A DNA stretch of 64,000 nucleotides. It comes from Flavobacterium sp. N1994. GTDB taxonomy: Bacteria; Bacteroidota; Bacteroidia; Flavobacteriales; Flavobacteriaceae. The position numbers were made by a program, and so were the translations under genes. The notes beneath the pieces were generated by a model, which made no database searches, was not told the DNA's origin, and saw nothing but the letters and a program-made list of their open reading frames with translations. Location of the stretch: positions 1,798,001 to 1,862,000 of the forward strand of contig NZ_CP109999.1 of the NCBI RefSeq assembly GCF_025947145.1, written 5' to 3'. Positions 9,296-17,634 of this stretch are shown piece after piece (within the stretch, counting starts at the first letter, position 1; every line of letters starts with the position of its first letter).

Positions 9296-9431
9296 AAAAT
9301 TTACCCGTTTTTATACTACAATTCTAAAATTTCCGTTTAGAATACAAACCATTGTAACACCAATAATAATCAGTGCTTTATTTTATTTAACAGAAATACA
9401 AAAATCATGTTAGATAAGTACTGAGAATTAT

Positions 9432-9439
9432 TATATTTG
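9432..9439 (+). promoter_or_regulatory. -7 box of the DUF6089-uppS-bamA-ompH operon
   Basis: TATATTTG, a full match to TAnnTTTG, ends 19 bases before the ATG at 9458. A TTG inside this box (9437) is in frame with the gene and would be an artefactual longer start. Confidence 0.65.
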
Positions 9440-9457
9440 CACGCTATTTTCAATTTA

Positions 9458-10144
9458 ATGAAAAAGATTTTAGTATTATTTTTTTGTTTGATTTTCCATA
9501 ATATTTCGAATGCACAAATTCACGAAATTGGTGTTTTCTTAGGCGGAAGCAATTATATTGGAGATGTGGGTAAAACCACCTATGTTGATCCAAATAAATT
9601 AGCCTTTGGCGTTTTATATAAATGGAATAAAAGTCCTAGACACTCCTATAGGTTTTCTTATATGCAGTCAACCATTGCGGCAAATGATTTAGATTCAGAT
9701 GTGCCAGCAAGAGTTCAAAGAGGATATCGATTTGAAAATGATATAAAAGAGTTTTCTGCGGGATTAGAATTTAATTTTTTTGATTTTAATCTTCATGAAG
9801 AATTGAAGAAAAAGGTAACGCCCTATGTGTATTCTGGACTTACGTATTTCATTTACAATGAATTATTTGTTTTAAATGGAGAAACTAAGTTTGATTACAG
9901 GTCAAGTACATTTGCCATTCCTATGATTGTGGGAGTTAAAAGTAATGTTTTTGAAAATATCGTGCTTGGCGTTGAAGTGGGAGCAAGATATACTTTCACT
10001 GACAATTTGGATGGTAGTTTACCTAAAAATAATAATTTAGAACCCTTAAAATTTGGGAATATACATAGTAAAGATTGGTATGTATTCACAGGATTTACAA
10101 TAACGTACACCTTTGGAGAAAAACCTTGCTATTGTTCTGATTAA
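9458..10144 (+). CDS. DUF6089 family outer membrane beta-barrel protein
   Basis: A 228-residue protein with a clear signal peptide (MKKILVLFFCLIFHNISNA, cleavage near residue 19). It has an 8-strand-like small barrel pattern rich in aromatic and glycine residues and ends in CYCSD after the last strand. I recognise the family as DUF6089, regularly placed directly upstream of uppS and bamA in Flavobacteriia. Function is unknown. Its place at the head of an outer-membrane biogenesis operon suggests an envelope role, which is inference. The start at 9458 begins the signal peptide; the in-frame TTG at 9437 lies inside the promoter box. Confidence 0.85.
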   Translation: MKKILVLFFCLIFHNISNAQIHEIGVFLGGSNYIGDVGKTTYVDPNKLAFGVLYKWNKSPRHSYRFSYMQSTIAANDLDSDVPARVQRGYRFENDIKEFSAGLEFNFFDFNLHEELKKKVTPYVYSGLTYFIYNELFVLNGETKFDYRSSTFAIPMIVGVKSNVFENIVLGVEVGARYTFTDNLDGSLPKNNNLEPLKFGNIHSKDWYVFTGFTITYTFGEKPCYCSD

Positions 10145-10147
10145 ATA

Positions 10148-10888
10148 ATGAGCTTACTAGAAACCATAGACAAAAACAATTTACCAAAACACCTAGCCAT
10201 TATCATGGATGGCAATGGCCGTTGGGCTAAACAAAAAGGGTTACTTAGAGCATTTGGACATGAAAATGGCACAAAATCGGTTAGAGTTACTGTTGAAACC
10301 TGTGCTAAATTAGGCATCGAAAACCTTACACTGTATGCCTTTTCTACTGAAAACTGGAACAGACCCAAATTAGAAGTAGATACTTTAATGAAGTTATTAG
10401 TCAATTCATTAAAAAATGAATTAGCAACTTTAGAAAAAAACAACATTCGATTAAACTGTATTGGAAACATTGACTTGCTTCCTGAAAAAGCAAAAAAAGA
10501 GCTTTTATCCGTTATCGAAAAAACAAAAAATAACAGCAGAATGACCTTAACTTTAGCTTTAAGCTATGGTTCAAGAGAAGAATTGTTAAATGCTGTTAAA
10601 ATTATTAGTGAGAAAGTTAAAAATAATATAATTTCTATAGACACTATTGATGAATCAATTATAAATGAGCATCTTTACACGCGAAATTTACCCGATGTAG
10701 ATTTAGTGATTAGAACCAGTGGTGAACACCGGATTAGTAATTTTTTGTTATGGCAAATAGCTTATGCGGAATTTTATTTTACTGAGGTATTGTGGCCCGA
10801 TTTTAAAGAAGATGATTTATATGAAGCTATCGTTAGTTATCAAAAAAGAGAACGCCGTTTTGGAAAGACAAGTGAACAAATTAAATAA
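10148..10888 (+). CDS. uppS: Isoprenyl transferase (undecaprenyl diphosphate synthase)
   Basis: A 246-residue cis-prenyltransferase that makes the C55 lipid carrier for peptidoglycan and O-antigen synthesis. It has the signature MDGNGRWAKQKG with catalytic D21, the substrate-binding SFSTENW-like segment (AFSTENWNRP), and the C-terminal RTSGEHRISNFLLWQ motif with the conserved arginines. Length is normal. It starts 3 bases after the DUF6089 gene. Its 3' end overlaps or abuts the start of bamA, so translation may be coupled. Confidence 0.97.
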   Translation: MSLLETIDKNNLPKHLAIIMDGNGRWAKQKGLLRAFGHENGTKSVRVTVETCAKLGIENLTLYAFSTENWNRPKLEVDTLMKLLVNSLKNELATLEKNNIRLNCIGNIDLLPEKAKKELLSVIEKTKNNSRMTLTLALSYGSREELLNAVKIISEKVKNNIISIDTIDESIINEHLYTRNLPDVDLVIRTSGEHRISNFLLWQIAYAEFYFTEVLWPDFKEDDLYEAIVSYQKRERRFGKTSEQIK

Positions 10889-13556
10889 AAATTCAGTGCA
10901 GATTAAATCTTTAAAAACATTTCTAACTATACTATTGTTTGGAAGTGTTTTTCAATTACAAGCCCAAGAAAGAATTCCGTTTGATCAAGGTAAAAAATAT
11001 ATTTTAGCTGATGTAAAAGTAAATGGTAAAATTAGTTACAACCAACAAACTGTTGTAACTTTTGCTAGTTTAGAAAAAGGACAACAAATTTCAGTTCCTG
11101 GAGAAGAAATTAGTAATGCTATTAAAAAACTAGGGAAACTTGGTCTTTTTAGTGACATTGATTTTTATATCAATAAAACAGAAGGCGATAGTATTTGGTT
11201 GGATTTAAACATAGTAGAGCTACCAAAACTGAGTGAAGCGAAAATACGTGGCGTAAAAAAATCAAAGATAGAAGGTCTTATTAAGGACAACTCATTAACA
11301 AAAGGAAAAATTGTAAATGAAAATTTAATAACTACCACAAAAAACTATATCGAAAACAAATATAAAAAAGATGGGTACTACAGTACTAAAGTTTTCATCC
11401 AAACCATTCCTGATACCACAGAAGGCAATCAAGTAAAAATGATTGTTAATATAGATAAAGGCGATAAGTTGAAAGTTTCGAAAATTAATTTCGAAGGCAA
11501 CGAAAAATTCTCAGATAAAAGTCTGAGAAGCGCGATGAAAAACACCAAACAAATCAACCCTATTCGAATATTTAAAGCTTCAAAATATATTAAAGAAAAA
11601 TATCAAGAAGACTTAACTTCTGTTCTTGATAAATATAAAGAAAAAGGATATAGAGATGCCCGTATCATAACAGACTCCGTATTTCTAAACAAAAAGAAAA
11701 CAAAACTTGCTATCAATATTAAAGTAGAAGAAGGAAGAAAATATCATTTTGGGAATATAAAATTCCTTGGAAATTCTGTTTATTCTGATCAATTATTAAG
11801 TAGAGTTTTAGGCATCAAAAAAGGAGATACTTATAATGGTGTATTATTAGAAAAAAGAATTTCTGATAAGAAAAAACCTGACGGGGAAGATCTTACCAAT
11901 TTATACCAAAATAACGGTTATTTGTTTTCAAATGTTAACGCGGTGGAAGTAAAAACAGCGAATGACACGATCGATTTTGAAATAAGAGTTACCGAAGGTC
12001 CAATTGCTTATTTTAATAATATAACCGTTGTTGGGAATGACAAAACCAATGACAGAGTAATTTATAGAGAATTAAGAACTAAACCAGGACAAAAGTATAG
12101 CAAGGAAGATTTAGTTAGAACTATTAGAGAAATAGGACAACTAGGTTTCTTTGACCCAGAAGCGATAGATCCTAAATTTAAAAATGTTGATCCTTCAGCT
12201 GGAACTGTTGATATTGAATACAATGTTGTAGAAAAAGGATCTAGTCAGATTGAGCTTCAAGGAGGTTATGGTGGTGGTGGATTTATTGGGACATTAGGAT
12301 TGTCTTTTAATAATTTTTCGGCCAGAAATATGTTTAAAAAAGAAGCCTACAGACCTCTACCAATGGGGGATGGACAAAAAGTATCCCTTCGTTTACAAGC
12401 TAGTTCCTTTTTCCAAACCTATAGTTTGTCGTTTTCTGAACCATGGCTTGGCGGAAAAAAACCAATACAATTTTCGAGTTCAATATCACAAAGTAAACAA
12501 TATCTTTATTCAGGAAGTTCAGCCAATGTAGACAAAAGCAGAAGTTTTAATATTACTTCTCTGTCTTTAGGAATTGCTAAAAGATTAACTATTCCCGATG
12601 ATTATTTTGTATTCTCAAGCTCTGTAAGTTTTCAATATTACAATTTGAATAATTACAACACTGGTTTATTTACATTCGGTAATGGGTCATCAAGAAATTT
12701 AGCGTATACTCTTGGATTGACTCGTAACAATAAAGGCGTTAACCCTATTTTTCCAACATCTGGTTCAGAGTTTAGTCTTACCGCTAAATTTACTTTACCT
12801 TATTCTTTATTTAATAATATTAATTATGGTGATTTAGAAAACCAAAAAGATTATAAACTTACTCATACAGAAAATGATGGTTTAACTATTATTCCAACAT
12901 CTACTGGACAACAAGCAGCCATCGGTGATTATTTAGTTCAAACAACAACATCTGGTGTTTATCAAACAGTGGGCTCAGATTATACTCAAGCAACTGCTGA
13001 TAGAGCAAAAGTTGACCAAGAAAAATTCAAATGGCTTGAATATTACAAAGTGAAGTTTAAGGCTGATTGGTATTCCAAATTAGCTGGAAAATTAGTATTA
13101 AGAACACTTGGTGAATTTGGTTATCTAGGAGCTTATAATAGTGGTAGAGGTTTAGTGCCTTTTGAAAGATTCTTCCTTGGTGGTGACGGATTAGCCAACT
13201 ATGCCTTAGATGGTAGAGAAGTTGTTCAGCTAAGAGGATATCCAAATCAATCTTTGTCATCGCAAGATGGTGCAACAGTTTATAATAAGTTCTCATTAGA
13301 ACTAAGATATCCAATAACATTAAAAGCGGCAGCATCCATTTATGTATTGTCATTTCTTGAAGCTGGATCATCTTATAATACCTTTAAAGATTACAACCCT
13401 TTTGTCTTACAACGTTCTGCTGGCTTTGGATTGAGAATATTTATGCCTGCCTTTGGATTATTGGGTATCGACTTTGCTAAAGGTTTTGATGCAATTCCTG
13501 GTTATACAAATCCAAATGGTTGGGAAACACATTTTATAATTGGTCAACAATTTTAA
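10860..13556 (+). CDS. bamA: Outer membrane protein assembly factor BamA
   Basis: The central barrel of the BAM machine, which inserts outer membrane proteins. About 898 residues: a signal peptide ending near FQLQAQ, a series of POTRA domains (roughly residues 35-440; repeats such as ILADVKVNGKISYN, KLKVSKINFEGNEKF and KYHFGNIKFLGNSVY) and a C-terminal 16-strand barrel with the conserved Omp85 segment VQLRGYP. No ATG is suitably placed: ATGs in frame at 10764, 10812 and 10821 lie deep inside uppS and would add a non-signal leader. TTG at 10860 or GTG at 10872 gives a normal signal peptide, so a non-ATG start overlapping uppS is likely. The exact codon is uncertain. Confidence 0.93.
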   Translation: MERQVNKLNKNSVQIKSLKTFLTILLFGSVFQLQAQERIPFDQGKKYILADVKVNGKISYNQQTVVTFASLEKGQQISVPGEEISNAIKKLGKLGLFSDIDFYINKTEGDSIWLDLNIVELPKLSEAKIRGVKKSKIEGLIKDNSLTKGKIVNENLITTTKNYIENKYKKDGYYSTKVFIQTIPDTTEGNQVKMIVNIDKGDKLKVSKINFEGNEKFSDKSLRSAMKNTKQINPIRIFKASKYIKEKYQEDLTSVLDKYKEKGYRDARIITDSVFLNKKKTKLAINIKVEEGRKYHFGNIKFLGNSVYSDQLLSRVLGIKKGDTYNGVLLEKRISDKKKPDGEDLTNLYQNNGYLFSNVNAVEVKTANDTIDFEIRVTEGPIAYFNNITVVGNDKTNDRVIYRELRTKPGQKYSKEDLVRTIREIGQLGFFDPEAIDPKFKNVDPSAGTVDIEYNVVEKGSSQIELQGGYGGGGFIGTLGLSFNNFSARNMFKKEAYRPLPMGDGQKVSLRLQASSFFQTYSLSFSEPWLGGKKPIQFSSSISQSKQYLYSGSSANVDKSRSFNITSLSLGIAKRLTIPDDYFVFSSSVSFQYYNLNNYNTGLFTFGNGSSRNLAYTLGLTRNNKGVNPIFPTSGSEFSLTAKFTLPYSLFNNINYGDLENQKDYKLTHTENDGLTIIPTSTGQQAAIGDYLVQTTTSGVYQTVGSDYTQATADRAKVDQEKFKWLEYYKVKFKADWYSKLAGKLVLRTLGEFGYLGAYNSGRGLVPFERFFLGGDGLANYALDGREVVQLRGYPNQSLSSQDGATVYNKFSLELRYPITLKAAASIYVLSFLEAGSSYNTFKDYNPFVLQRSAGFGLRIFMPAFGLLGIDFAKGFDAIPGYTNPNGWETHFIIGQQF

Positions 13557-13557
13557 T

Positions 13558-13565
13558 TATATTTG
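13558..13565 (+). promoter_or_regulatory. Internal -7 box before the OmpH/Skp genes
   Basis: TATATTTG fully matches TAnnTTTG and sits just after the bamA stop, 27 bases before the ompH ATG at 13593. It could let the chaperone pair be transcribed independently of bamA. Confidence 0.5.
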
Positions 13566-13592
13566 GTACAATATTTCTAAATCATATATCGA

Positions 13593-14582
13593 ATGAAAAA
13601 ATATTTTGCAATAACAATTCTGGTTCTATCCTCAGTGTTTCAAATGAATGCGCAATCAAGAGGCATTAAAATTGGTTACATTGACATGGAATATATTCTA
13701 CAAAATGTTCCAGATTATAGTGAAGCCAAGAGTCAATTAGAGCAAAAAGCTCAAAAATGGAAACAAGACATTGAAGCTAAAAAAGTAGAAATTGCAAAAT
13801 TAAAAGATGCTTTAAAAACAGAAAGAGCTTTATTAACCAAAGAGTTAATAGATGAGCGTGAAGAAGAAATAAAATTTCAAGAAGATGAACTTTTAGACTT
13901 TCAACAGAAAAAATTTGGACCAAACGGTGATTTAATTACCCAAAAAGCTGTTTTAGTTAAACCTATTCAGGATCAAGTCTTTACTGCTGTTCAAGATATT
14001 GCCGAAGTAAAAAAATATGATTATGTTTTTGATAAATCTTCTGACTTAACAATGCTTTTCGCTGCTAAAAGACATGATATTAGCGATCAGGTTATAAGAA
14101 CGATTACTAGAGCTGAAAAAAGAGAACAACTAAGTAATAAGCAATTAAAAGAACAGGCAAAAAAAGAATATCAAGAAGATGTTGCAGATGAAAATCCTAC
14201 TTTAGTGGCTCGTAAAAAAGCACTAGAAGAAAAAAAACAAGCTAGAGAACAAGCTATGGCAGAAAGAAAAGCCGCGGCCGAAGTTAAGAAAGCAGAACAA
14301 GAAGCTAAAAGGAAAGAATTGCTAGAAGCAAAGAATGCGAAAAAAAATGGCACGGTTCCTGCTAGTGATAAAACAACAAATGATAAAATCAACCCTGTTG
14401 ACACGAAAACAACCAGCGATACAACAGCTATAACAAATAGCAAAGAAGCAAAAGCTGCTGCAAGAGCAAAACTTCTTGAAGACAGAAAGAAAGCTTTAGA
14501 AGAAAAAAAGAGAAAAGTACTTGAAGATAGAGAAGCAGCTAAAAAAGCAAAAGAAGAGAAAAATAAAACTAAAACAGAGTAA
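13593..14582 (+). CDS. OmpH/Skp family periplasmic chaperone with long charged tail
   Basis: A 329-residue protein with a signal peptide (residues 1-20, ending MNAQS). It then has an OmpH domain starting KIGYIDMEYILQNVPDY and running through a long alpha-helical hairpin to about residue 170. Skp-type chaperones hold unfolded outer membrane proteins for BamA, and the gene directly follows bamA. Unlike the 166-residue neighbour, it carries an extra tail of about 140 residues rich in Lys, Glu and Ala (coiled-coil-like), interrupted by a Thr/Asp-rich stretch (residues about 255-285). The tail's role is unknown. The first of two tandem paralogues. Confidence 0.9.
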   Translation: MKKYFAITILVLSSVFQMNAQSRGIKIGYIDMEYILQNVPDYSEAKSQLEQKAQKWKQDIEAKKVEIAKLKDALKTERALLTKELIDEREEEIKFQEDELLDFQQKKFGPNGDLITQKAVLVKPIQDQVFTAVQDIAEVKKYDYVFDKSSDLTMLFAAKRHDISDQVIRTITRAEKREQLSNKQLKEQAKKEYQEDVADENPTLVARKKALEEKKQAREQAMAERKAAAEVKKAEQEAKRKELLEAKNAKKNGTVPASDKTTNDKINPVDTKTTSDTTAITNSKEAKAAARAKLLEDRKKALEEKKRKVLEDREAAKKAKEEKNKTKTE

Positions 14583-14615
14583 ACTATAAAATAATAATAA
14601 TTAATACTTTTTAAA

Positions 14616-15116
14616 ATGAAACGATTGAAATCATTACTACTAGCTACAGTGTTATGTTTAGGAACAAGCTATACAATAAATGCACAAGCTAAAACTGCAC
14701 ATGTAGATGTAAATGAACTAATTTCTAAAATGCCAGCAATGATTGATGCTCAAAAACAATTAGAAAAACTGAGCGGAACTTATGATGCCGAATACAAAAC
14801 AATGGCTGAAGAATATCAAAACAAAATTAAAAAATATGATCAAGAAGCATCAACTGTAACAGATGCAGTTAACGCAACACGTCAAACAGAAGTTCAAGAT
14901 TTAGTAAAACGTATTACTGATTACAGAGACAACGCTCAAAAAGAATTGCAAAAGAAAGAAGCTGACATGGTAAAACCATTAATGGACAAAATCAAAGCTT
15001 CTATTGCTAAAGTTGGTAAAGCTAAAGGATATCAATATGTTTTAAATGTTGCTGATTTACTTTTGGCTGATGGTCCAGATTTAACAGCTGATGTTAAAAA
15101 AGATTTAGGTTTTTAG
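14616..15116 (+). CDS. OmpH/Skp family periplasmic chaperone
   Basis: A 166-residue protein of standard Skp length. It has a signal peptide ending near INAQA, then KTAHVDVNELISKMP, helical hairpin arms (about residues 50-130) and a C-terminal strand segment AKGYQYVLNVADLLLADGPDLT. It follows the longer paralogue by 33 bases and ends the outer-membrane biogenesis operon, which closes at a strong terminator. Likely carries outer membrane proteins across the periplasm to BamA. The symbol skp is not assigned because two paralogues are present. Confidence 0.92.
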   Translation: MKRLKSLLLATVLCLGTSYTINAQAKTAHVDVNELISKMPAMIDAQKQLEKLSGTYDAEYKTMAEEYQNKIKKYDQEASTVTDAVNATRQTEVQDLVKRITDYRDNAQKELQKKEADMVKPLMDKIKASIAKVGKAKGYQYVLNVADLLLADGPDLTADVKKDLGF

Positions 15117-15154
15117 TCAAAACTTAGATTTCAAAATTTCTAAATAATTAAAAA

Positions 15155-15186
15155 AAACTGCTCAATTAGTTGAGCAGTTTTTTTTT
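15155..15186 (+). terminator. Rho-independent terminator after the bamA-ompH operon
   Basis: A perfect 11-bp stem (AAACTGCTCAA, 15155-15165, with TTGAGCAGTTT, 15170-15180), a 4-base loop and a run of nine T. It directly abuts the murI promoter box. Confidence 0.95.
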
Positions 15187-15193
15187 ACTTTTG
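15186..15193 (+). promoter_or_regulatory. -7 box for murI
   Basis: TACTTTTG matches TAnnTTTG fully and ends only 5 bases before the murI ATG (15199). Transcription would start at or next to the start codon, so the message could be leaderless. The box shares its first T with the preceding terminator's T-run. Confidence 0.55.
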
Positions 15194-15198
15194 TTATT

Positions 15199-15978
15199 AT
15201 GATTAATAATAATCCTATAGGGCTTTTTGACTCAGGAATTGGAGGAACATCAATTTGGAAAGAAATTCACGATTTACTCCCCTATGAAGACACAATCTAT
15301 CTTGCAGACAGTAAGAATGCTCCATATGGTCAAAAATCGAAAGAAGAAATTATCCAACTTAGTATTAAAAATACCGAGTTCCTTTTGAATCAAAATTGCA
15401 AAATTATAGTAGTGGCTTGTAACACGGCTACTACAAACGCAATAAAAGAATTAAGAGCAAAATACGATATTCCTTTTATTGGTATCGAGCCTGCGATAAA
15501 ACCAGCAGCTCTTAATTCACAAAATCATGTCATAGGCATTTTAGCAACCCAAGGAACTCTGAACAGCGAATTATTTCATAAAACAGCTGAGAAATTTCAA
15601 GACACAAAAATTATAGAACAAATAGGACATGGTTTAGTTCCATTAATTGAAAATGGAGATATTAATTCTCCCGAGATGGACTCACTACTTCATCGTTATT
15701 TAAAACCAATGATAGACGCCAATATAGACTATTTAGTACTTGGTTGCAGTCATTATCCCTATCTTGTACCACAAATAAAAAAAATTCTCCCTAGAAGCAT
15801 TGGAATCATTGATTCTGGGGAAGCCGTAGCTCGTCAGACAAAAAATGTGTTAAATGAAAAAGTCGGGTTCAACACCCAAACTGAAAAAGGGAGAAATATT
15901 TTTTATACCAATGGAAATCCATTAGTACTTTCTACTATTTTGAATGATAAATTTAAAGTAATAGCAAAAGACTTTTAG
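15199..15978 (+). CDS. murI: Glutamate racemase
   Basis: MurI makes D-glutamate for peptidoglycan. The 259-residue protein has FDSGIGG at the N-terminus (D11, S12), the first catalytic cysteine in ACNTATT (C74) and the second in LGCSHYP (C183). All are conserved and correctly spaced. It is transcribed alone, after a strong terminator and from its own -7 box. Downstream is a short gap with a decayed copy of a palindromic repeat and a convergent gene. Confidence 0.97.
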   Translation: MINNNPIGLFDSGIGGTSIWKEIHDLLPYEDTIYLADSKNAPYGQKSKEEIIQLSIKNTEFLLNQNCKIIVVACNTATTNAIKELRAKYDIPFIGIEPAIKPAALNSQNHVIGILATQGTLNSELFHKTAEKFQDTKIIEQIGHGLVPLIENGDINSPEMDSLLHRYLKPMIDANIDYLVLGCSHYPYLVPQIKKILPRSIGIIDSGEAVARQTKNVLNEKVGFNTQTEKGRNIFYTNGNPLVLSTILNDKFKVIAKDF

Positions 15979-16012
15979 AAACCCAACATAAGGCATCTTT
16001 TAGTCCATTTTC

Positions 16013-16057
16013 CTACTGTCCGCAATACAAGGTATAAGCTCCCATCAGGGTTAATCT
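16013..16057 (-). repeat. Imperfect palindromic repeat element, copy 3 (decayed)
   Basis: In the 94-base gap between the convergent murI and carbonic-anhydrase-like genes. The stretch around TGTCCGCAATACAAGGTAT and AGCTCCCATCAGGG aligns by eye, with one gap, to TATCCGCGCTACACGGTAG and AGCTCCTATCGGGG of the copy at 39393-39436, same strand orientation, at roughly three quarters identity. It looks like an old copy. Confidence 0.5.
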
Positions 16058-16072
16058 CAAACTCTTGGCTTT

Positions 16073-16588
16073 TTATTCTTCTTTAAACCAACTAGAGTAC
16101 ATAACGTAATTATTAGAAATACGCTCAATTTCCCCAGCGAAATCTGATTTATCTATGTCTTTAACTTTCTTAGCAGGAATACCCGCATATATTGTACCCG
16201 ACTCAACAATCGTATTCTGAGTAACTACAGCACCTGCAGCAATAATAGAATTGCTTTCAATAACACAATTATCCATAACAATAGCTCCCATTCCAATTAG
16301 GACGTTATCGTGCACTTTACAACCATGAACAATAGCATTGTGACCGATAGACACATTATTCCCTATTTCTGTTGGGTGTTTTTGATAAGTGCAATGAATA
16401 ATGGCTCCATCTTGTATATTAACCTTTTCTCCTATTTTAATATAATGCACATCTCCACGAATAACAGCGTTAAACCATACACTACATAATTTCCCCAATA
16501 CTACATCACCAACAATAGTAGCGTTTTCAGCAATAAAACAATCATCAGGAATTTTTGGACTTTTACCGTTTACAGCTTTGAGTATCAT
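16073..16588 (-). CDS. Gamma carbonic anhydrase family protein
   Basis: A 171-residue left-handed beta-helix protein built from hexapeptide repeats ([IV]GxxxxI type). The three zinc-ligand histidines of the gamma class are present: H65 (IIHCT), H83 (IGHNA) and H88 (VHGC). Members form trimers; many of this short YrdA/PaaY-like type show little or no anhydrase activity, so the reaction is not certain. It is monocistronic: it starts just downstream of the terminator that closes the PorP/SprF gene and converges on murI. Confidence 0.9.
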   Translation of the reverse strand: MILKAVNGKSPKIPDDCFIAENATIVGDVVLGKLCSVWFNAVIRGDVHYIKIGEKVNIQDGAIIHCTYQKHPTEIGNNVSIGHNAIVHGCKVHDNVLIGMGAIVMDNCVIESNSIIAAGAVVTQNTIVESGTIYAGIPAKKVKDIDKSDFAGEIERISNNYVMYSSWFKEE

Positions 16589-16592
16589 AATT

Positions 16593-16620
16593 AAAAAAAT
16601 TGTCCCGATAAATCGGGACA
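16593..16620 (-). terminator. Terminator after the adhesin-PorP operon
   Basis: On the minus strand TGTCCCGAT / ATCGGGACA form a perfect 9-bp stem (16601-16609 with 16612-16620), followed by a T-rich run (16593-16600). It follows the PorP/SprF stop at 16631 and precedes the next minus-strand gene (ATG 16588). Confidence 0.9.
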
Positions 16621-16630
16621 GTTATGTGAA

Positions 16631-17629
16631 TTAATTAATAGCAGGACAATTACAGTGATATTTTTCTGGTTTACAGAATAGATTTAAACCTAACGTTATT
16701 TGATGAAATCCTCCAGAATCAAATTTAACTGTTCCTAATAAATGAGAATAAGTATAGGAGAAAACGTAATTTTTAAAATTTATTCCTACTATAGGCGTTA
16801 TATATTGCAACTTCTGATCGGCAACTCCATTTCCTTGAACATATTGAGCTCCATCAAGACTTCTTCTGTATGATATACCACCCCATAATTTTCCAAAATC
16901 CAACTCTTTGTATGCTTTCAAATTTAAATCTATAGTCTTTTCTTGTGTTAAAGTAACTAATTGAAACATAAACGAAGGTTCCCATTGAATTCTATCAACA
17001 TCTCCAAAAGTATATCCAGCATTAAAAATGGCTCTTTTAAGATTCACAGGCTCACTCCCTGTATATAATTTTCTTTCACTTGCTAATGCATTTTTTACTG
17101 TAAAATGAACATAGAAATCAAGGAAATTATAAGATGCTCCAATATCAACATTAAAATAAGTTGACTTTTGAATAGAACCAAAAACTACAGGATCAAAACC
17201 AGGATTATTATCATAAAAAGTAGTTTCATCTAAATTACTTTGAACAAATCCTGCACTCATTCCAAAAGAAAGTTGATTTAAATCAACATTATCACGAGAA
17301 AACATAATATGATGTGCATAAGTTAACTTCATTCCTGTTTGAGAATGATAACCATTTCTATCATTATAAATAATAACCCCACCACCAGATCTTTCACCTA
17401 AAGCTCCATTAAAGCTCAAAGTTTGTAATGCAGGCGCATCTTTTTGACCTAACCATTGTTGTCTTGCGGTTAATCTAAGTTTTGCACAATTAGCTGCACC
17501 AGCCATTGAAGGGTGAAGCAAATAATAATTATCCGATAAGTAATCCGAATAAACCGGCAATGATTCCTGCGAATGTGAAAATTGTGCTACAATAAGCAGT
17601 GCTAATAAATAAATCTTTCTAAAATTCAT
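16631..17629 (-). CDS. PorP/SprF family type IX secretion system membrane protein
   Basis: A 332-residue outer membrane protein with a signal peptide ending near FSHSQE. The segment YLLHPSMAGAANCAKLRLTARQQW is the family hallmark; the rest is barrel-like, with FSYTYSHLLG and a final GLNLFCKPEKYHCNCP tail. In Bacteroidota such proteins are encoded next to large type B-sorted adhesins and are needed to secrete or anchor them, as SprF is for SprB in F. johnsoniae. Here it follows the giant adhesin by 5 bases and is very likely its dedicated partner. A paralogue role rather than sprF itself is assumed, so no symbol is given. Confidence 0.92.
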   Translation of the reverse strand: MNFRKIYLLALLIVAQFSHSQESLPVYSDYLSDNYYLLHPSMAGAANCAKLRLTARQQWLGQKDAPALQTLSFNGALGERSGGGVIIYNDRNGYHSQTGMKLTYAHHIMFSRDNVDLNQLSFGMSAGFVQSNLDETTFYDNNPGFDPVVFGSIQKSTYFNVDIGASYNFLDFYVHFTVKNALASERKLYTGSEPVNLKRAIFNAGYTFGDVDRIQWEPSFMFQLVTLTQEKTIDLNLKAYKELDFGKLWGGISYRRSLDGAQYVQGNGVADQKLQYITPIVGINFKNYVFSYTYSHLLGTVKFDSGGFHQITLGLNLFCKPEKYHCNCPAIN

Positions 17630-17634
17630 TATAA

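Noticed and set aside
13057..13371. 104-residue minus-strand frame inside bamA
   Set aside because: Lies wholly within the conserved barrel coding region and has no family-like sequence.
14171..14443. 90-residue minus-strand hydrophobic frame inside the OmpH gene
   Set aside because: Antisense of Lys/Glu/Ala codons naturally reads as Phe/Ser/Ala; not a membrane gene.
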